Positions 52,105 to 63,000 of a DNA stretch of 64,000 bases are shown here, piece by piece. The first letter of the stretch is position 1, and every line of letters begins with the position of its first letter. The notes beneath the pieces were generated by a model. That model was not told the DNA's origin. It saw only the letters and a program-made list of their open reading frames with translations, and searched no databases. Source of the DNA: Antarcticibacterium flavum (lineage in GTDB: Bacteria; Bacteroidota; Bacteroidia; Flavobacteriales; Flavobacteriaceae); contig NZ_CP040812.1 of NCBI RefSeq assembly GCF_006159205.1, positions 4,154,001-4,218,000 of the forward strand, written 5' to 3'. A program made the translations under genes and the position numbers.

Positions 52105-53805
52105 GTGAGTAAAATTTATGAAAACGACACTTATGACGCTATCGTTGTAGGAACAGGAATTAGTGGCGGTTGGGCCGCTAAGGAATTATGTGAAAAAGGT
52201 TTTAAAACTTTGGTGCTGGAGAGGGGACGCATGGTTAAACATGTGGAAGACTATCCAACGATGAACGATGACCCTTGGGACTATAAGTTTAAAGGGCAGG
52301 TTCCACGTGAGGAAGCTAAAAGGCAGGAAAAGCAGGCACGAACAGGTTATACTGTTAATGAGGCGAGTAAACACTGGTTTGTAGATGATGTGAAGCATCC
52401 ATATAATGAGGTTAAGAGATTTGACTGGATGAGGGGATACCATGTTGGCGGAAGATCAATAATGTGGGGTAGACATAGTTATAGATTAAGCGACCTGGAT
52501 TTTACAGCCAACCAACAAGAAGGTGTGGCAGTAGACTGGCCAATAAGATATAAAGACATTGCACCCTGGTATGATTATGTAGAATCTTTCGTGGGAATAA
52601 GCGGGGAAAATCTTGGCTTAAGCCAGTTGCCAGATGGTAAATTCCTTCCCCCCATGGAATTAAATTGTGTGGAGGATCATTTGAGGAAAAATATGGCTGA
52701 AAATTTTGAAGGCCGTGTTTTAACCGCGGGACGGGTAGCCCATATTACAGGTGATAAACAATTTGAAGGCCGCGCAGCCTGCCAATATAGGAACAGGTGT
52801 ATTAGAGGCTGTCCTTATGGAGCTTACTTTAGCAGTAACTCTTCGACCTTACCTGCTGCAGAACGTACAGGGAATATGACATTAAGACCAAATTCTGTCG
52901 TGCACGAGGTGATGTATGATGCAGATAATAAACGGGCGACCGGTGTAAAAATAATCGATGCTGAAACAAAGGAAACCATAGAATATAAAGCCAATGTTAT
53001 CTTTTTATGCGCATCTGCCATTGCATCTACCAGTATTTTAATGCAGTCAAAATCTGACCGATTCCCGAATGGAATGGGTAATGACAGTGGTGAACTTGGG
53101 CATAATGTGATGGACCATCATTTTAAAGCCGGCGCCTCTGGTAGATATGAAGGTTTTGAAGATATGTACTATAAAGGTCGAAAACCAAACGGAATCTATT
53201 TACCGCGTTTTAGAAACCTAAACGGGAGTGACAATCTTGGATTCACCCGTGGGTATGGATACCAGGGAGGTGCCAGCCGTGGAGACTGGGCTGCAAACAT
53301 TGCAGAAGCAGGATATGGAAAGGAACTTAAAGAAGCTATAGTAAAACCGGGAGGTTGGAATATGGGCCTCATGGGCTTTGGTGAAACACTACCTTATCAT
53401 GAAAATAAAATGACCCTGGATTATGATAAGCTGGATGAATGGGGACTGCCAACTGTAACTTTTGATGCCGAATTTAAAGAAAACGAGCTTCAAATGCGCA
53501 AAGATATGGTCGAGCAGGCTGTTGCCATGCTGGAGAAAGCCGGGTTTAAAGATGTGAACGGTTACGACGATATTGGAGCCCCTGGTTTGGGTATTCATGA
53601 AATGGGAACTGCAAGAATGGGTAGAGACCGTAAGACCTCTGTCCTAAATGGTAATAACCAGGTGCACGATGTGCCGAATGTGTATGTTACAGATGGTTCT
53701 TTCATGACCTCTGCCGCCTGCCAGAATCCTTCATTGACGTACATGGCTATGACTGCCCGTGCAGCCGATCATGCATCAAAGAATTTCAAAAAGTCCAATG
53801 CATAA
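52105..53805 (+). CDS. GMC-family oxidoreductase (sugar 3-dehydrogenase-like large subunit)
   Basis: 566 residues from a GTG start. FAD-binding motif DAIVVGTGISGGWAAKELC (about 10-28), GGRSIMWGRHSYR near 117-129, and the C-terminal GMC half with the catalytic His in GIHEMGTARMG and Asn in CQNPSLTYMA. This layout, with CxxxCPYG (RGCPYGAYFS), fits membrane-associated flavoprotein sugar dehydrogenases that pass electrons to a cytochrome through a small subunit. That subunit is encoded next (53815), and the opposite-strand operon encodes keto-sugar enzymes, so oxidation of a sugar or glycoside C3 hydroxyl is the probable reaction. Confidence 0.9.
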   Translation: MSKIYENDTYDAIVVGTGISGGWAAKELCEKGFKTLVLERGRMVKHVEDYPTMNDDPWDYKFKGQVPREEAKRQEKQARTGYTVNEASKHWFVDDVKHPYNEVKRFDWMRGYHVGGRSIMWGRHSYRLSDLDFTANQQEGVAVDWPIRYKDIAPWYDYVESFVGISGENLGLSQLPDGKFLPPMELNCVEDHLRKNMAENFEGRVLTAGRVAHITGDKQFEGRAACQYRNRCIRGCPYGAYFSSNSSTLPAAERTGNMTLRPNSVVHEVMYDADNKRATGVKIIDAETKETIEYKANVIFLCASAIASTSILMQSKSDRFPNGMGNDSGELGHNVMDHHFKAGASGRYEGFEDMYYKGRKPNGIYLPRFRNLNGSDNLGFTRGYGYQGGASRGDWAANIAEAGYGKELKEAIVKPGGWNMGLMGFGETLPYHENKMTLDYDKLDEWGLPTVTFDAEFKENELQMRKDMVEQAVAMLEKAGFKDVNGYDDIGAPGLGIHEMGTARMGRDRKTSVLNGNNQVHDVPNVYVTDGSFMTSAACQNPSLTYMAMTARAADHASKNFKKSNA

Positions 53806-53814
53806 AAAAGTATT

Positions 53815-54459
53815 ATGAATAGAAGACAAGCTTTAAAAAATTTAGGACTGGGAGCAGGGATCATGGTTGTGGGGCCCACGACCCTGGGCCTGCTACAAAG
53901 TTGTAAGAATGATCCAAAGGTGGATTGGGAACCGGTTTTCCTCTCTGTTTCCAATGGAGCTGCCTTAAAACAGGTATTGAATATTATACTTCCTGCTACA
54001 GAAACGCCGGGCGCTAATGATCTTAATATTGCCAATTTCATAGATTCCTATATGAACGAGGTGGCAAGTGAGGAAAGGCAAAGAAATTTTAATAGAGGTG
54101 CCAACGCCTTTGCCGCGGCTTTTAATGATATGTTCGATAAGGAGCCTGAAAACGGTGATGAAGAAGAATACCGGCAGATCGTTGATAAATATTTAAGGGC
54201 CACCCCTGAGCAACGTGAGGATTATATGCGCCGAAATACAGAGACGCAGGATCCAATGGATAAGGATCCCGAAGAAAAAATGGATTTTGAGGCCGGGGCT
54301 TATTCTTATCTTACAGATGTAAGGGGAATGGCAATTTGGGCCTGGAAAGCCAGCGAGGAAATTGGTGAAAATGTCCTGTGGTATGATCCTATCCCTGGCG
54401 AATATATTGCCTGCGGCCCGGTGACAGAACTAGGCAGCGGGAAGGCAATGTCATTATAA
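53815..54459 (+). CDS. Gluconate 2-dehydrogenase subunit 3-like protein (Tat substrate)
   Basis: 214 residues. It begins MNRRQALKNLGLGAGIMVVG: an RR motif, hydrophobic core and Cys, a Tat-type signal, possibly a lipoprotein (LLQSCKND, Cys about 30). The mature part has the subunit 3 pattern ILPATETPGANDLNIANFID and ends near EYIACGPVTELGSG. Subunit 3 escorts the GMC flavoprotein through the Tat system and supports electron transfer. The gap to the GMC gene is 9 bases, so they are co-expressed. No cytochrome c gene follows; that partner must be elsewhere. Confidence 0.88.
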   Translation: MNRRQALKNLGLGAGIMVVGPTTLGLLQSCKNDPKVDWEPVFLSVSNGAALKQVLNIILPATETPGANDLNIANFIDSYMNEVASEERQRNFNRGANAFAAAFNDMFDKEPENGDEEEYRQIVDKYLRATPEQREDYMRRNTETQDPMDKDPEEKMDFEAGAYSYLTDVRGMAIWAWKASEEIGENVLWYDPIPGEYIACGPVTELGSGKAMSL

Positions 54460-54476
54460 AAATTTTTTTACGTGAT

Positions 54477-54507
54477 AAAAAAGGGGCTGGTGAAGAAGCC
54501 CCTTTTT
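54477..54507. terminator. Terminator between GMC operon and SRPBCC gene
   Basis: AAAAAGGGGCT (54478-54488) pairs with AGCCCCTTTTT (54497-54507) around GGTGAAGA. It serves both convergent genes. Confidence 0.9.
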
Positions 54508-54538
54508 ATTTAAAATATATCCTGTAAGGAAATACTAT

Positions 54539-55432
54539 CTATTTTAAAGGTAAATAAATATCTGCTCGCCAAAACCTTGAATCACCTCCCAACTCAGGAT
54601 TTTCCTGGAAGATCTCCAGGGGAGTCTTTGTTATTTCGTGATTATTCTTTTCAGCATAATCCAGAATCCTTATCCAGGCAAGGTGAGAGTACATATAATT
54701 TCCATTATAAATTGCGTGAATGGAATTCTTTGCCGGGAAATCTTTAAAGTAAATACCTTTCGCAGGAACTTTTATACTACCTGTACCAATAGGAAAACAA
54801 AATTCATAAAAGATCTTGTTAGCTGGAAGATCCCAGTTGTTAACCTGTATCCTTGGCTTTCCTGCCATTTCCAATTCATTTTGCTTCATAAATTCAGCCA
54901 GCCTGCCAATTGTTTGCATCATATCCCCGGCCTTTTTTTCTATTTTGTTTTCGAGCGATATGCAAGCACAGGTTGCAGCAGGTGAAGGCACCATTCCGGT
55001 AATCTCCACCTTATATTGTTCGGTATCCATTTCAAGGGCCCACTTTAATCTTTTTAGATCCTGTGATAGAATTTCCTGCGTAGTGCTGCTGCCGGTGAGT
55101 AATTGTAGCCTGGAAAGAAAAGTATTCTCCTCATTTACCAGAACCTTTACCCTGGTTGTACTATCATTTTCTTCTTCAAAGAGCCATGTTATTTCCAGAT
55201 TAGTACCTTCAACACTGGCTTGTTGCTCAATTTCATTAAACGGGGTACGATTTAGGTCATTAATATTCCCTAAGTTTTCATAATCGAATGCCAGGATCTT
55301 CTGGTATACCTCCCCGGGCAGACCAGCTGCCTTAAAACTTATTGAATAATCGTAGCTTTTCAAGATAAAATACCATATTCCCAAAACAGCAAGCAGGAGC
55401 AAAAAAATGCGAATCAAATTGGTCTTATGCAT
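54539..55432 (-). CDS. SRPBCC / GyrI-like effector-binding domain protein
   Basis: 297 residues. An N-terminal membrane helix (about 7-25, FLLLLAVLGIWYFIL) anchors an extracytoplasmic part. Residues 30-150 resemble an SRPBCC (Bet v1-like) helix-grip domain; 155-297 resemble the AraC-effector-binding/GyrI fold (IFYEFCFPIGTG, HAIYNGNYMYSHLAWIRI). This two-domain arrangement is common in Bacteroidota and likely binds small hydrophobic ligands. No DNA-binding domain. It starts 13 bases beyond the haloperoxidase stop on the same strand and may be co-transcribed. Confidence 0.75.
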   Translation of the reverse strand: MHKTNLIRIFLLLLAVLGIWYFILKSYDYSISFKAAGLPGEVYQKILAFDYENLGNINDLNRTPFNEIEQQASVEGTNLEITWLFEEENDSTTRVKVLVNEENTFLSRLQLLTGSSTTQEILSQDLKRLKWALEMDTEQYKVEITGMVPSPAATCACISLENKIEKKAGDMMQTIGRLAEFMKQNELEMAGKPRIQVNNWDLPANKIFYEFCFPIGTGSIKVPAKGIYFKDFPAKNSIHAIYNGNYMYSHLAWIRILDYAEKNNHEITKTPLEIFQENPELGGDSRFWRADIYLPLK

Positions 55433-55445
55433 TCAAGTTGGGAAA

Positions 55446-56779
55446 TTACATATTTAAAGGCTGTAAGGCAAGATCTTTTACGACGTGGGCCCCAAGGTTC
55501 AATCCCTGGGATAAACCTTCTTCAATAGCACTCCTATAGTGTATACCGCCGTAAAGCCTGCTTAAAGCAGCCTCGTTGGCTGCCTGGTGAAAAGAATTAA
55601 AGGACCTTACCGGCAGGCCATATTTTACTTCGGTATCGTCATCATAAGAAAAGTCCTCTCCAAACAATTGGGTCAAAACGGTTGCCGCAGCTCCAGATAC
55701 TACAGAGTGGCCACTGGGATATTCCGGAAAGGGAGGGGTTTGTAGTACCGGTGCCCAGTTTTCATCTATAAAGCTGTTAATTAGAGTTTCGGGCCGTATA
55801 AGCTCACTACTATATTTTTCTTCCCAGCAGCTTATAAAAGCATCGGCAATGGCAACAGATGTTGCGGCATAGGCATATACCGTCCTGTCAAAATCCAGAT
55901 CCCTTTTTTTACTGGCAATTTTCGTAATTCCCATCCAATGGCCGCCCGGGGTAATTTTTTTGGTTGCAAACATAAGGTGCCCCCGCTGAGTTGATACATA
56001 GGGGTTACAGTCCCAGAACCTGGCTGTTTGTATCTCCTCGCTTTCATTACCAAGAGTATCGAGTGAATATCTCAAAGTATAAACTTCCATAAGCTCTTGT
56101 TGGAATTTAGAATTTTTTCCATAGAAAATTCAGGTGGGGGAGCGGGTTTAAATTGTGAGGCCGAGTCCATGGAAAATGTTCTTATTTTAGCCCAGTGAGG
56201 CTCAATTCCATCCATATAAAGTGGGGGAGTAGGCTGCCAGCGATGGGGCTCATCTGAATATACAGAAAATTTTGGAAGGGTGCGGGTCTCCTTGTAATTA
56301 TCCTTACTTTTCCAGTTTGCAACGTGGCCGGCTACTTCCAATCCGTAATTCTTTGAAGCTTCAAAAACCCTCTTATTTTGTTTTTTCCAGGCAGTATAAA
56401 GGCTATCGCGATAAGTTAGAAGTTCATTTTCTGAAAAAATAAGCTGCTTTCCTATCTCCATATGCGCTATAAGGGCAGCGAGCTGGAAATTAATGTTTGC
56501 TGTGGTATCTGGATCGGGTAAAGGTTCGAAATCTTTATAAGTATGGGAGAATGATTTTAATTTGTTATTTCCCTTTACCAGAACCTCATAAGCTGCAATA
56601 TTAGAATAGGCATAGATCCTGCTGGCAACAGGAGGAGAAAAAATATCGTGCACCATGATCTCCGTTAGCCGGTCCATGGCATTGTGATAATCCCCTGCAG
56701 TTATCTCAATAGGTTCTGCCTGTTTCTCACAGCCGCCCAGCAGTAATGCTATGATAAAAATATGCAGAATATTCCTCAT
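55446..56779 (-). pseudogene. Vanadium-dependent haloperoxidase / PAP2-like lipoprotein, one frameshift
   Basis: Two frames of one gene. From ATG 56779 a lipoprotein signal (IIALLLGGCEKQ) and N-terminal helical domain read to NSNKSLWK then stop; one added G near 56093-56099 (AACAAGAGC to AACAAGGAGC) gives NSNKELMEVYTLRYSLDTLG and continues to a normal end; total about 444 residues. The C-terminal part carries the haloperoxidase/PAP2 residues: FATKKITPGGHW, YPSGHSVVSGA and SRLYGGIHYR. Whether it uses vanadate or acts as a phosphatase cannot be told. It lies one base after the VCBS gene stop (56781) in the same operon. Confidence 0.85.
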
Positions 56780-56780
56780 C

Positions 56781-59700
56781 TTATTTTGCAAGTTTGTAAA
56801 ATTGTGGCTTGTCATTGTTCACTGTTACCATTAAATATCTTTCTCCATCAATCCTTATTATCGCAAGATTTCTCACACTCTTTTGGGTAAGGTTAAGCCC
56901 CAGGTGGTCTGCTTCAATTATTTTTCCTGATGAAGTGATCATAGCACCCGCCAGGCTACTGAAGTTCCCATGGTATGGGGTTACACCAAAATAATTTCCT
57001 GCAACCAATGCTTCATTTTCCCCGTCATTGTTAAAATCCTCTACTAAAAAGGAGGTAATCGGTGCTACCTGTAAAGGAGCTTCAAACTCTTTAAAAGTAA
57101 ATGTTCCGCCTGAATTTAGCAAATATCCAGAGGCCATTGTTTCGACTGTTAAAAGCTCTGCCTTTTCCAGTTGTTCCTTATCAAAGATCTCTTCTATAGT
57201 TTTGCCTGCAAAATTCTTGTATGCAGGAAACTTTTTCCTTAGATAAGATAGCTGGCTCACCAGTTCATCCAATCCTGCAACGGGGTAATATTGACCATTT
57301 CTGGAATAGGCCACTATAGTTTCGGTACTGCCGTTACCATCAAAATCGCCGTAATACATACGCAATGGCTCATTTTTGCTGGCATTGAATTTCGTGTTTA
57401 AGCCCCAATTACCCAATAAATAATCCATTTTGCCATCACCGTTTATATCAAAGGGAATAATACTTTGCCACAGCCCTTTGAGATGTTCCTTTGTAAATTG
57501 GGAGGTCCTGTCCTTCAGAATTCCGTTTTCATTTCTAAAGAACCGCGGACTCATCCATTCTCCCACCACAATAAGATCTTTGTTATTGTCACCGTCAAAA
57601 TCTGTCCAAATAGCATCAGTTACCATGCCAATATTCCTTAATTCTTCATTCTCTATAATTTCGAAGCTCCCCTTGTTGTTCTTAAGAAGGTAGGAGCCGG
57701 GGATCTTTCCGAAGTTATTGGAAACAGCGCCACTACCTATAAAGAGGTCCTGGAATCCGTCATTATCATAATCATACGCCCTTACTACCTTCCCATTTTC
57801 ATAGTAGGAGGGAAGTTCATTTTTGCTGAAGGTCTTACCGTCATTTACATAATACCGGTCAAGCAGGGCCTTGCTATCTCCATAGAATTCCCCTCCCCCC
57901 GAAACCACAAATAGGTCCTTGTGGCCATTGTTATTGAGGTCTTCTGCAATGACTGAAATATCCTCGGTAATAGAGTCATTTAAGATATCGCTGAAATTCT
58001 GTTTTTTGAATCCCCGGGAGGATTGGTAGTATATAGAAGACGGCGCAAGTTTTGAACCTCCAAAGAAAATATCATCAAGCCCGTCCCCATTAAAGTCGGC
58101 CACTACACTGGCAGGGCCGCGGTCTGAAATTTTATAGGGAATAAGTTTTTGCCGGTTAAAGTCCACATAATTGTTTTCTTTATGAACATAGTCTATACCC
58201 GGGATTGAATCAATTTTGGTAAAAAAAGGCTCCGGTTTTGGAAAGACCTTTTTATAATTAACATTCTCCCTGTTTTCCCCCGGCGTGAGGTTGAGAGTTT
58301 GATTTAGCCGTACATCATATAATCTTTCAGCAGTATTATCTGGCCATATTACCAGCAGGGAATCTACTTTTTGCAGGTCACCATAACCAAAATGAATGAT
58401 TGGCTCAGACGAGGATTGGAAACCCCGTGTGGTATATAATTGTTTCAGCTGCATATTTCCGTTATGGTAAGAGATCACTTTAGAGCCAATACCAAATGTG
58501 TTGGGAGCAGTAAAATTCATTTTTATCTTTAAATAAGAAGAATTTCCTGCGAAGTTGTTTACATATAAAGTTGCGGGGTGGTTAATATTATTGGTTACAA
58601 TATCCATTGCTCCATTATTATTAAGGTCGCCCCAGGCGGCGCCAGTGGAGATTATGGAATCCCTGCCAAACCATTTACCCGATTGATCACTGAACTTTAG
58701 ATCCCGGGAGCCCCGAAGGATGTAATTATGAACCTTTCCACTTGGCATCATATCCAGAGCTTTCTGGTCTACAAGCTTGGTAGTGGTGATCTTTTGCTGT
58801 ATTTGTTCATTGGATACGTATTTTATATAATCAAGATCATTAGGCCGTCGTGGTATACCTGTGGCTATAAAAACATCCTGATGCCCATCGAGGTCAAGGT
58901 CCACAAAAAGAGGGCTCCAGCTCCAGTCTGTCGCTGCAAGGCCGCTGTACAATCCCATTTCCTGAAAATATTCCCCACTCCGGTTTATTTGCAACATATT
59001 ACGGGTGTATTGCTGGTGGTAATTAAGCCGGTTGATCTTCATATTATGAAGGTCCAGTGGGTCATCTCCCATAGAGGCTTTAAGCACCTTTTCGTCTTCG
59101 GGGAGCATGTCCAGGGTTAAGATATCTGGATACCCGTCATTGTTCACATCCCCCACGTCACTCCCCATAGAGAACCTGCTTACATGGGTGAATTTTTCTT
59201 TAAGTTCTTCAGTAAAAGTGCCATCTCCGTTATTGATATAGTAATAATCATCTTCATGGAAATCATTGCTTACGTAAATATCTGTAAGACCATCATTATT
59301 GAAATCGGCCGTTGCCAGTCCTAGTCCATACCCGTTTGCACCACCGTATATTCCCGCTTCTTCACTTACATCTATGAACTTTCCGTTATCATTTCGAAAT
59401 AATTTATCTCCACTTTCTACAGTACGATTATTTCTTATATCTGCCGGGCCATAAGTATTTACTGTATGTACCGCATGGTTTAAAAGATACATATCCAGAT
59501 CGCCATCATTATCATAATCAAAAAAAGCCGCGGTAGAGGAGTAGTTTTGAATTGCCAGGCCATATTTTTCAGCTTCTTCCGTAAACGTATTGTCCCCGTT
59601 ATTGATGAATAGTTCATTCTTCCCGCGTAATCCATTAATGCCTACCACTGCACAAACATAAATATCCAGGTAGCCGTCCCCATTGACATCGGCCATGGTT

Positions 59701-60071
59701 ACGCCCGTATTCCAGCTTGAATTACCTGCAACCCCGGCAGTTTTTGTTATATCCTCAAACTTCATGTTCCCCTGGTTTAAGAAAAGCTTATTTGGAACCT
59801 GATTGCCTGTTAAATATATATCGGGAAGGCCATCATTATTAATATCGCCAATGGCAACACCACCGCCATTGTAGAAGTACAAATAATCCAGAATGTTCAA
59901 GACATCTGTTTCTGTAAGGGTGTTGGTGAAATCAAGTCCTGTTTCCTTAACAGCCGGCGTCTTGAAGAGAAACTCCTCTTTAGGGTCGTTTTTACAGCCT
60001 GTGACAATAAAAAATACTGCTGTCAAGAGCAGGGGTAAAAATGAACCTATGTAATTATTGAGCTTACCCAT
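56781..60071 (-). CDS. VCBS/FG-GAP repeat lipoprotein with ASPIC/UnbV domain (second copy)
   Basis: 1096 residues. Lipoprotein signal ending FIVTGCKND (Cys26). Repeated FG-GAP/VCBS units with Asp-rich Ca-binding loops (DINNDGLPDIYLTG, DVNGDGYLDIYV, DYDNDGDLDMYLLN, DVNNDGYPDILTLD and others), forming beta-propellers; at about 555-600 an ASPIC/UnbV element (DSLLVIWPDNTAERLYD). Such proteins are surface or periplasmic binding partners in Bacteroidota SusCD loci. It overlaps the upstream paralogue by one base and is followed by the haloperoxidase gene. Confidence 0.92.
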   Translation of the reverse strand: MGKLNNYIGSFLPLLLTAVFFIVTGCKNDPKEEFLFKTPAVKETGLDFTNTLTETDVLNILDYLYFYNGGGVAIGDINNDGLPDIYLTGNQVPNKLFLNQGNMKFEDITKTAGVAGNSSWNTGVTMADVNGDGYLDIYVCAVVGINGLRGKNELFINNGDNTFTEEAEKYGLAIQNYSSTAAFFDYDNDGDLDMYLLNHAVHTVNTYGPADIRNNRTVESGDKLFRNDNGKFIDVSEEAGIYGGANGYGLGLATADFNNDGLTDIYVSNDFHEDDYYYINNGDGTFTEELKEKFTHVSRFSMGSDVGDVNNDGYPDILTLDMLPEDEKVLKASMGDDPLDLHNMKINRLNYHQQYTRNMLQINRSGEYFQEMGLYSGLAATDWSWSPLFVDLDLDGHQDVFIATGIPRRPNDLDYIKYVSNEQIQQKITTTKLVDQKALDMMPSGKVHNYILRGSRDLKFSDQSGKWFGRDSIISTGAAWGDLNNNGAMDIVTNNINHPATLYVNNFAGNSSYLKIKMNFTAPNTFGIGSKVISYHNGNMQLKQLYTTRGFQSSSEPIIHFGYGDLQKVDSLLVIWPDNTAERLYDVRLNQTLNLTPGENRENVNYKKVFPKPEPFFTKIDSIPGIDYVHKENNYVDFNRQKLIPYKISDRGPASVVADFNGDGLDDIFFGGSKLAPSSIYYQSSRGFKKQNFSDILNDSITEDISVIAEDLNNNGHKDLFVVSGGGEFYGDSKALLDRYYVNDGKTFSKNELPSYYENGKVVRAYDYDNDGFQDLFIGSGAVSNNFGKIPGSYLLKNNKGSFEIIENEELRNIGMVTDAIWTDFDGDNNKDLIVVGEWMSPRFFRNENGILKDRTSQFTKEHLKGLWQSIIPFDINGDGKMDYLLGNWGLNTKFNASKNEPLRMYYGDFDGNGSTETIVAYSRNGQYYPVAGLDELVSQLSYLRKKFPAYKNFAGKTIEEIFDKEQLEKAELLTVETMASGYLLNSGGTFTFKEFEAPLQVAPITSFLVEDFNNDGENEALVAGNYFGVTPYHGNFSSLAGAMITSSGKIIEADHLGLNLTQKSVRNLAIIRIDGERYLMVTVNNDKPQFYKLAK

Positions 60072-63000
60072 TAGTTCAATTTGTATATTTCAGGAGACTC
60101 ATTATTTTTTCCCGCAATGAGGAATTTTTCCCCTTTCCTATTAGTGAACAGGCGAAGGGCACGTACCTGTCCTTTTAAAATAAGACCTGATTCTTCAGGT
60201 TTCATGATATGGTAGGAGCTTTCTTTACTTCTGTTTAAAACGATCCCCTGGTTGGCATCCAGGCGGGTAAACTGTGGTTTGAGATTATGGTTATTCCCGG
60301 CTAGAATGATATTTTTATTACCCACTTTAGTTTCAAATATTTCAAGGGCATGAATGCTGGATAATTGCACCTCGGCTGGTAATTCTTCCACTGTAAAAGT
60401 GCCATCTCCATTATTGATAGCCACCATACTTTTAAACGTTGAAATATTCTTTACTATAGAGTTTTCCAGGATCTCTGCTGAAAATAATTGGTCTATGGAC
60501 CTTTTCGCATATTCAGAGAATTTGAGGTTTTGTTTTTTGATAGAAGAAATTTGTCCTGCAAGTTCCCTTCTTAAATGAACGGGAATATCTTTTCCATTAA
60601 TTGGACGGGTGAAAATTTGTTCAATAGTACCATTATTATCAAAGTCGTTGATGTAAACCTTAACAGGTCCTTCCAAAGAAGGGTTATAGAATGAATTGGT
60701 ACCCCGGTTGCCCAGGATGAGATCCTTATGGCCATTGTTGTTAAGATCTATTGCAGCAACAGCCGTCCAGGCACCCGTAAATTCATCAAGGTTGGTATTA
60801 TATGGGAGCAAGCCCTGGGGAGTGGATCTGAATATTTTAGGTGCCATCCAGTCTCCTGTGACTACCAGGTCTTTTTTCCCATCTCCATCCATATCCTCCC
60901 AAATAGCAGAGGTAATCATCCCGATATTTTTTAACTCAAATGCCTTTGCTTCTGTTACATCCTTAAAATTCCCATTACCATCATTTTCCAGTAACTGGTG
61001 AGTAGGGTTTATGCCATAAATGCCCGGGACACTGCGACTTCCAATAAAAAGGTCCAGGTCTCCATCCCCATCAAAATCGTGAGCGGTTACTACTGCCGCA
61101 TTATGTCCTGTAGATGGTAATGTATTTTCCAACCGCACAAAATTTGCATTTCCCCTGTTTTCATAAATTCTTGGTTGATAAAGAGAGCCTTCAGCACGAA
61201 CATTGTTACCTCCAGAAACTACTATAAGATCTTTTTTACCATTTCCTGTAACATCTGCAAAAATGGCATCGACATCTTCAAATTCTGCATCCTGGATAAA
61301 TATCTCATTATTAGCTTCTGTAAAATTACCGGGAGAACGCTGCAGGTATAATTTCCCTGGCTGGTTGCGGGCGCCTCCAATAAAAATATCCTCATTACCG
61401 TCACCATCCACATCACCCACAGCAAGAGCAGGTCCTTCCCTTGAAAGCATTTGATGTATTAGCCCCTCATAGTCAAAATCCACGTAATTGTCTTCCTTAT
61501 GAGCCTGTAGCTTGTGGTTGTGCTGGCTAAATAGGGGAGTGGTGGAAGGCACAGGTACTGAAATATCGAAATCTGCATTCTGTTGGTCCAACATAAGCAC
61601 CTGGTTCACAGCTATATCATAAACCATCTCAATTTGCCGGTTTGGCCATATAACCTGCAAGGAATCTATTTTTACGGCTTCACCAAGTCCAAAGGTAAGG
61701 GCATAATCTATGGAGGATTGGAAGCCCCGTGTAGGGATCAATTCCTGGTAAATGATTTTATCTTTTATATAGAGGTTTACGCGGCTGCCTATTGCAAAGG
61801 TGTTTTTTCCTTCTCCTTTAAGGTTGACCTTCAGGAAATTGTTAGCGGTCATTTTATCTGAATTATTTCTATAAACAGAAAGCTCACTATTCACATTGCT
61901 CACAATAAGGTCTAAATCCCCATCCCCGTCAAGATCCCCATAAGCAGAACCATTTGAGAAACCCGGGGTAGCCAGTCCCCAATCTTCAGCTACATTTTCG
62001 AAGGTAAGGTTCCCATTATTTTTAAAAGCATAGTTTGGAATGGGAGTACTTGGCATTTGATTGAGGATTGAATCAAATTCCTTCTTTTTGCCGGTAAGTA
62101 CCATTTTTTGAAGTATATCATTGGCAAAAAAGTCCATGAAATCCTGGTTTGTAAGGTCATGATAAATCCCGTTGCTTACAAAGATATCCTTGAAACCGTC
62201 ATTATCCATATCAAAGATAAGGGCACCCCAGCTCCAGTCTGTTTCAGCGACCCCGCTGTAAAATGCTATTTCGCTAAAGGTGTTATTGGTATTGTTAAGC
62301 TGCAGGGTGTTCTGCATATACTGGTGGTAAAAATCATTATCCAGTTTGCGTTTGTAAAGGTCGTACCGCTCGAAATCACTTGTGTTCTTTAGCCGTTCAT
62401 CATCCTCTGGCAACATATCTGTTACAAAAATTTCCGGAAAGCCGTCATTATTGATATCGGCCAGATCTGCCCCCATGGAGGAAAGGCTTAAATGAGAAAT
62501 ATAATCTTTAATTTGTTCCCTAAAAGTACCGTCGCCCTGGTTGATGTACAGATAATCCCGTTCATAAAAATCATTGGATACATATATATCGGGTAGATTG
62601 TCATTATTTACATCGCCAATGGTAACACCCAGACCAAAGCCAATAAGGCTCCCATAGATGCCGGCCTCTTCACTCACATCTTCAAAAACTCCATTGTTGT
62701 TTTTCAGCAATTTATCGCCCCCGCCTTTAAAAACTTCAGGCAGGTTCCAGTCATCACTTCTTAAATCTCTTTTATTGGCATATCCCAGGCTTGAAACCGG
62801 AATAAAACTGTTATTGAGGATGTACACATCAAGATCTCCATCCCCATCAAAATCAAAAAATGCGGCATGGGTGGTAAAACCATTCTCATCAAGATTATAT
62901 TGAGCTGCAGCCTCTGTAAATGTAAGGTCACCATTATTAATGAACAATTCATTGCGGCGGTCTTCACCTTCTATATTCCCTGCATTGCTTACATAAATAT

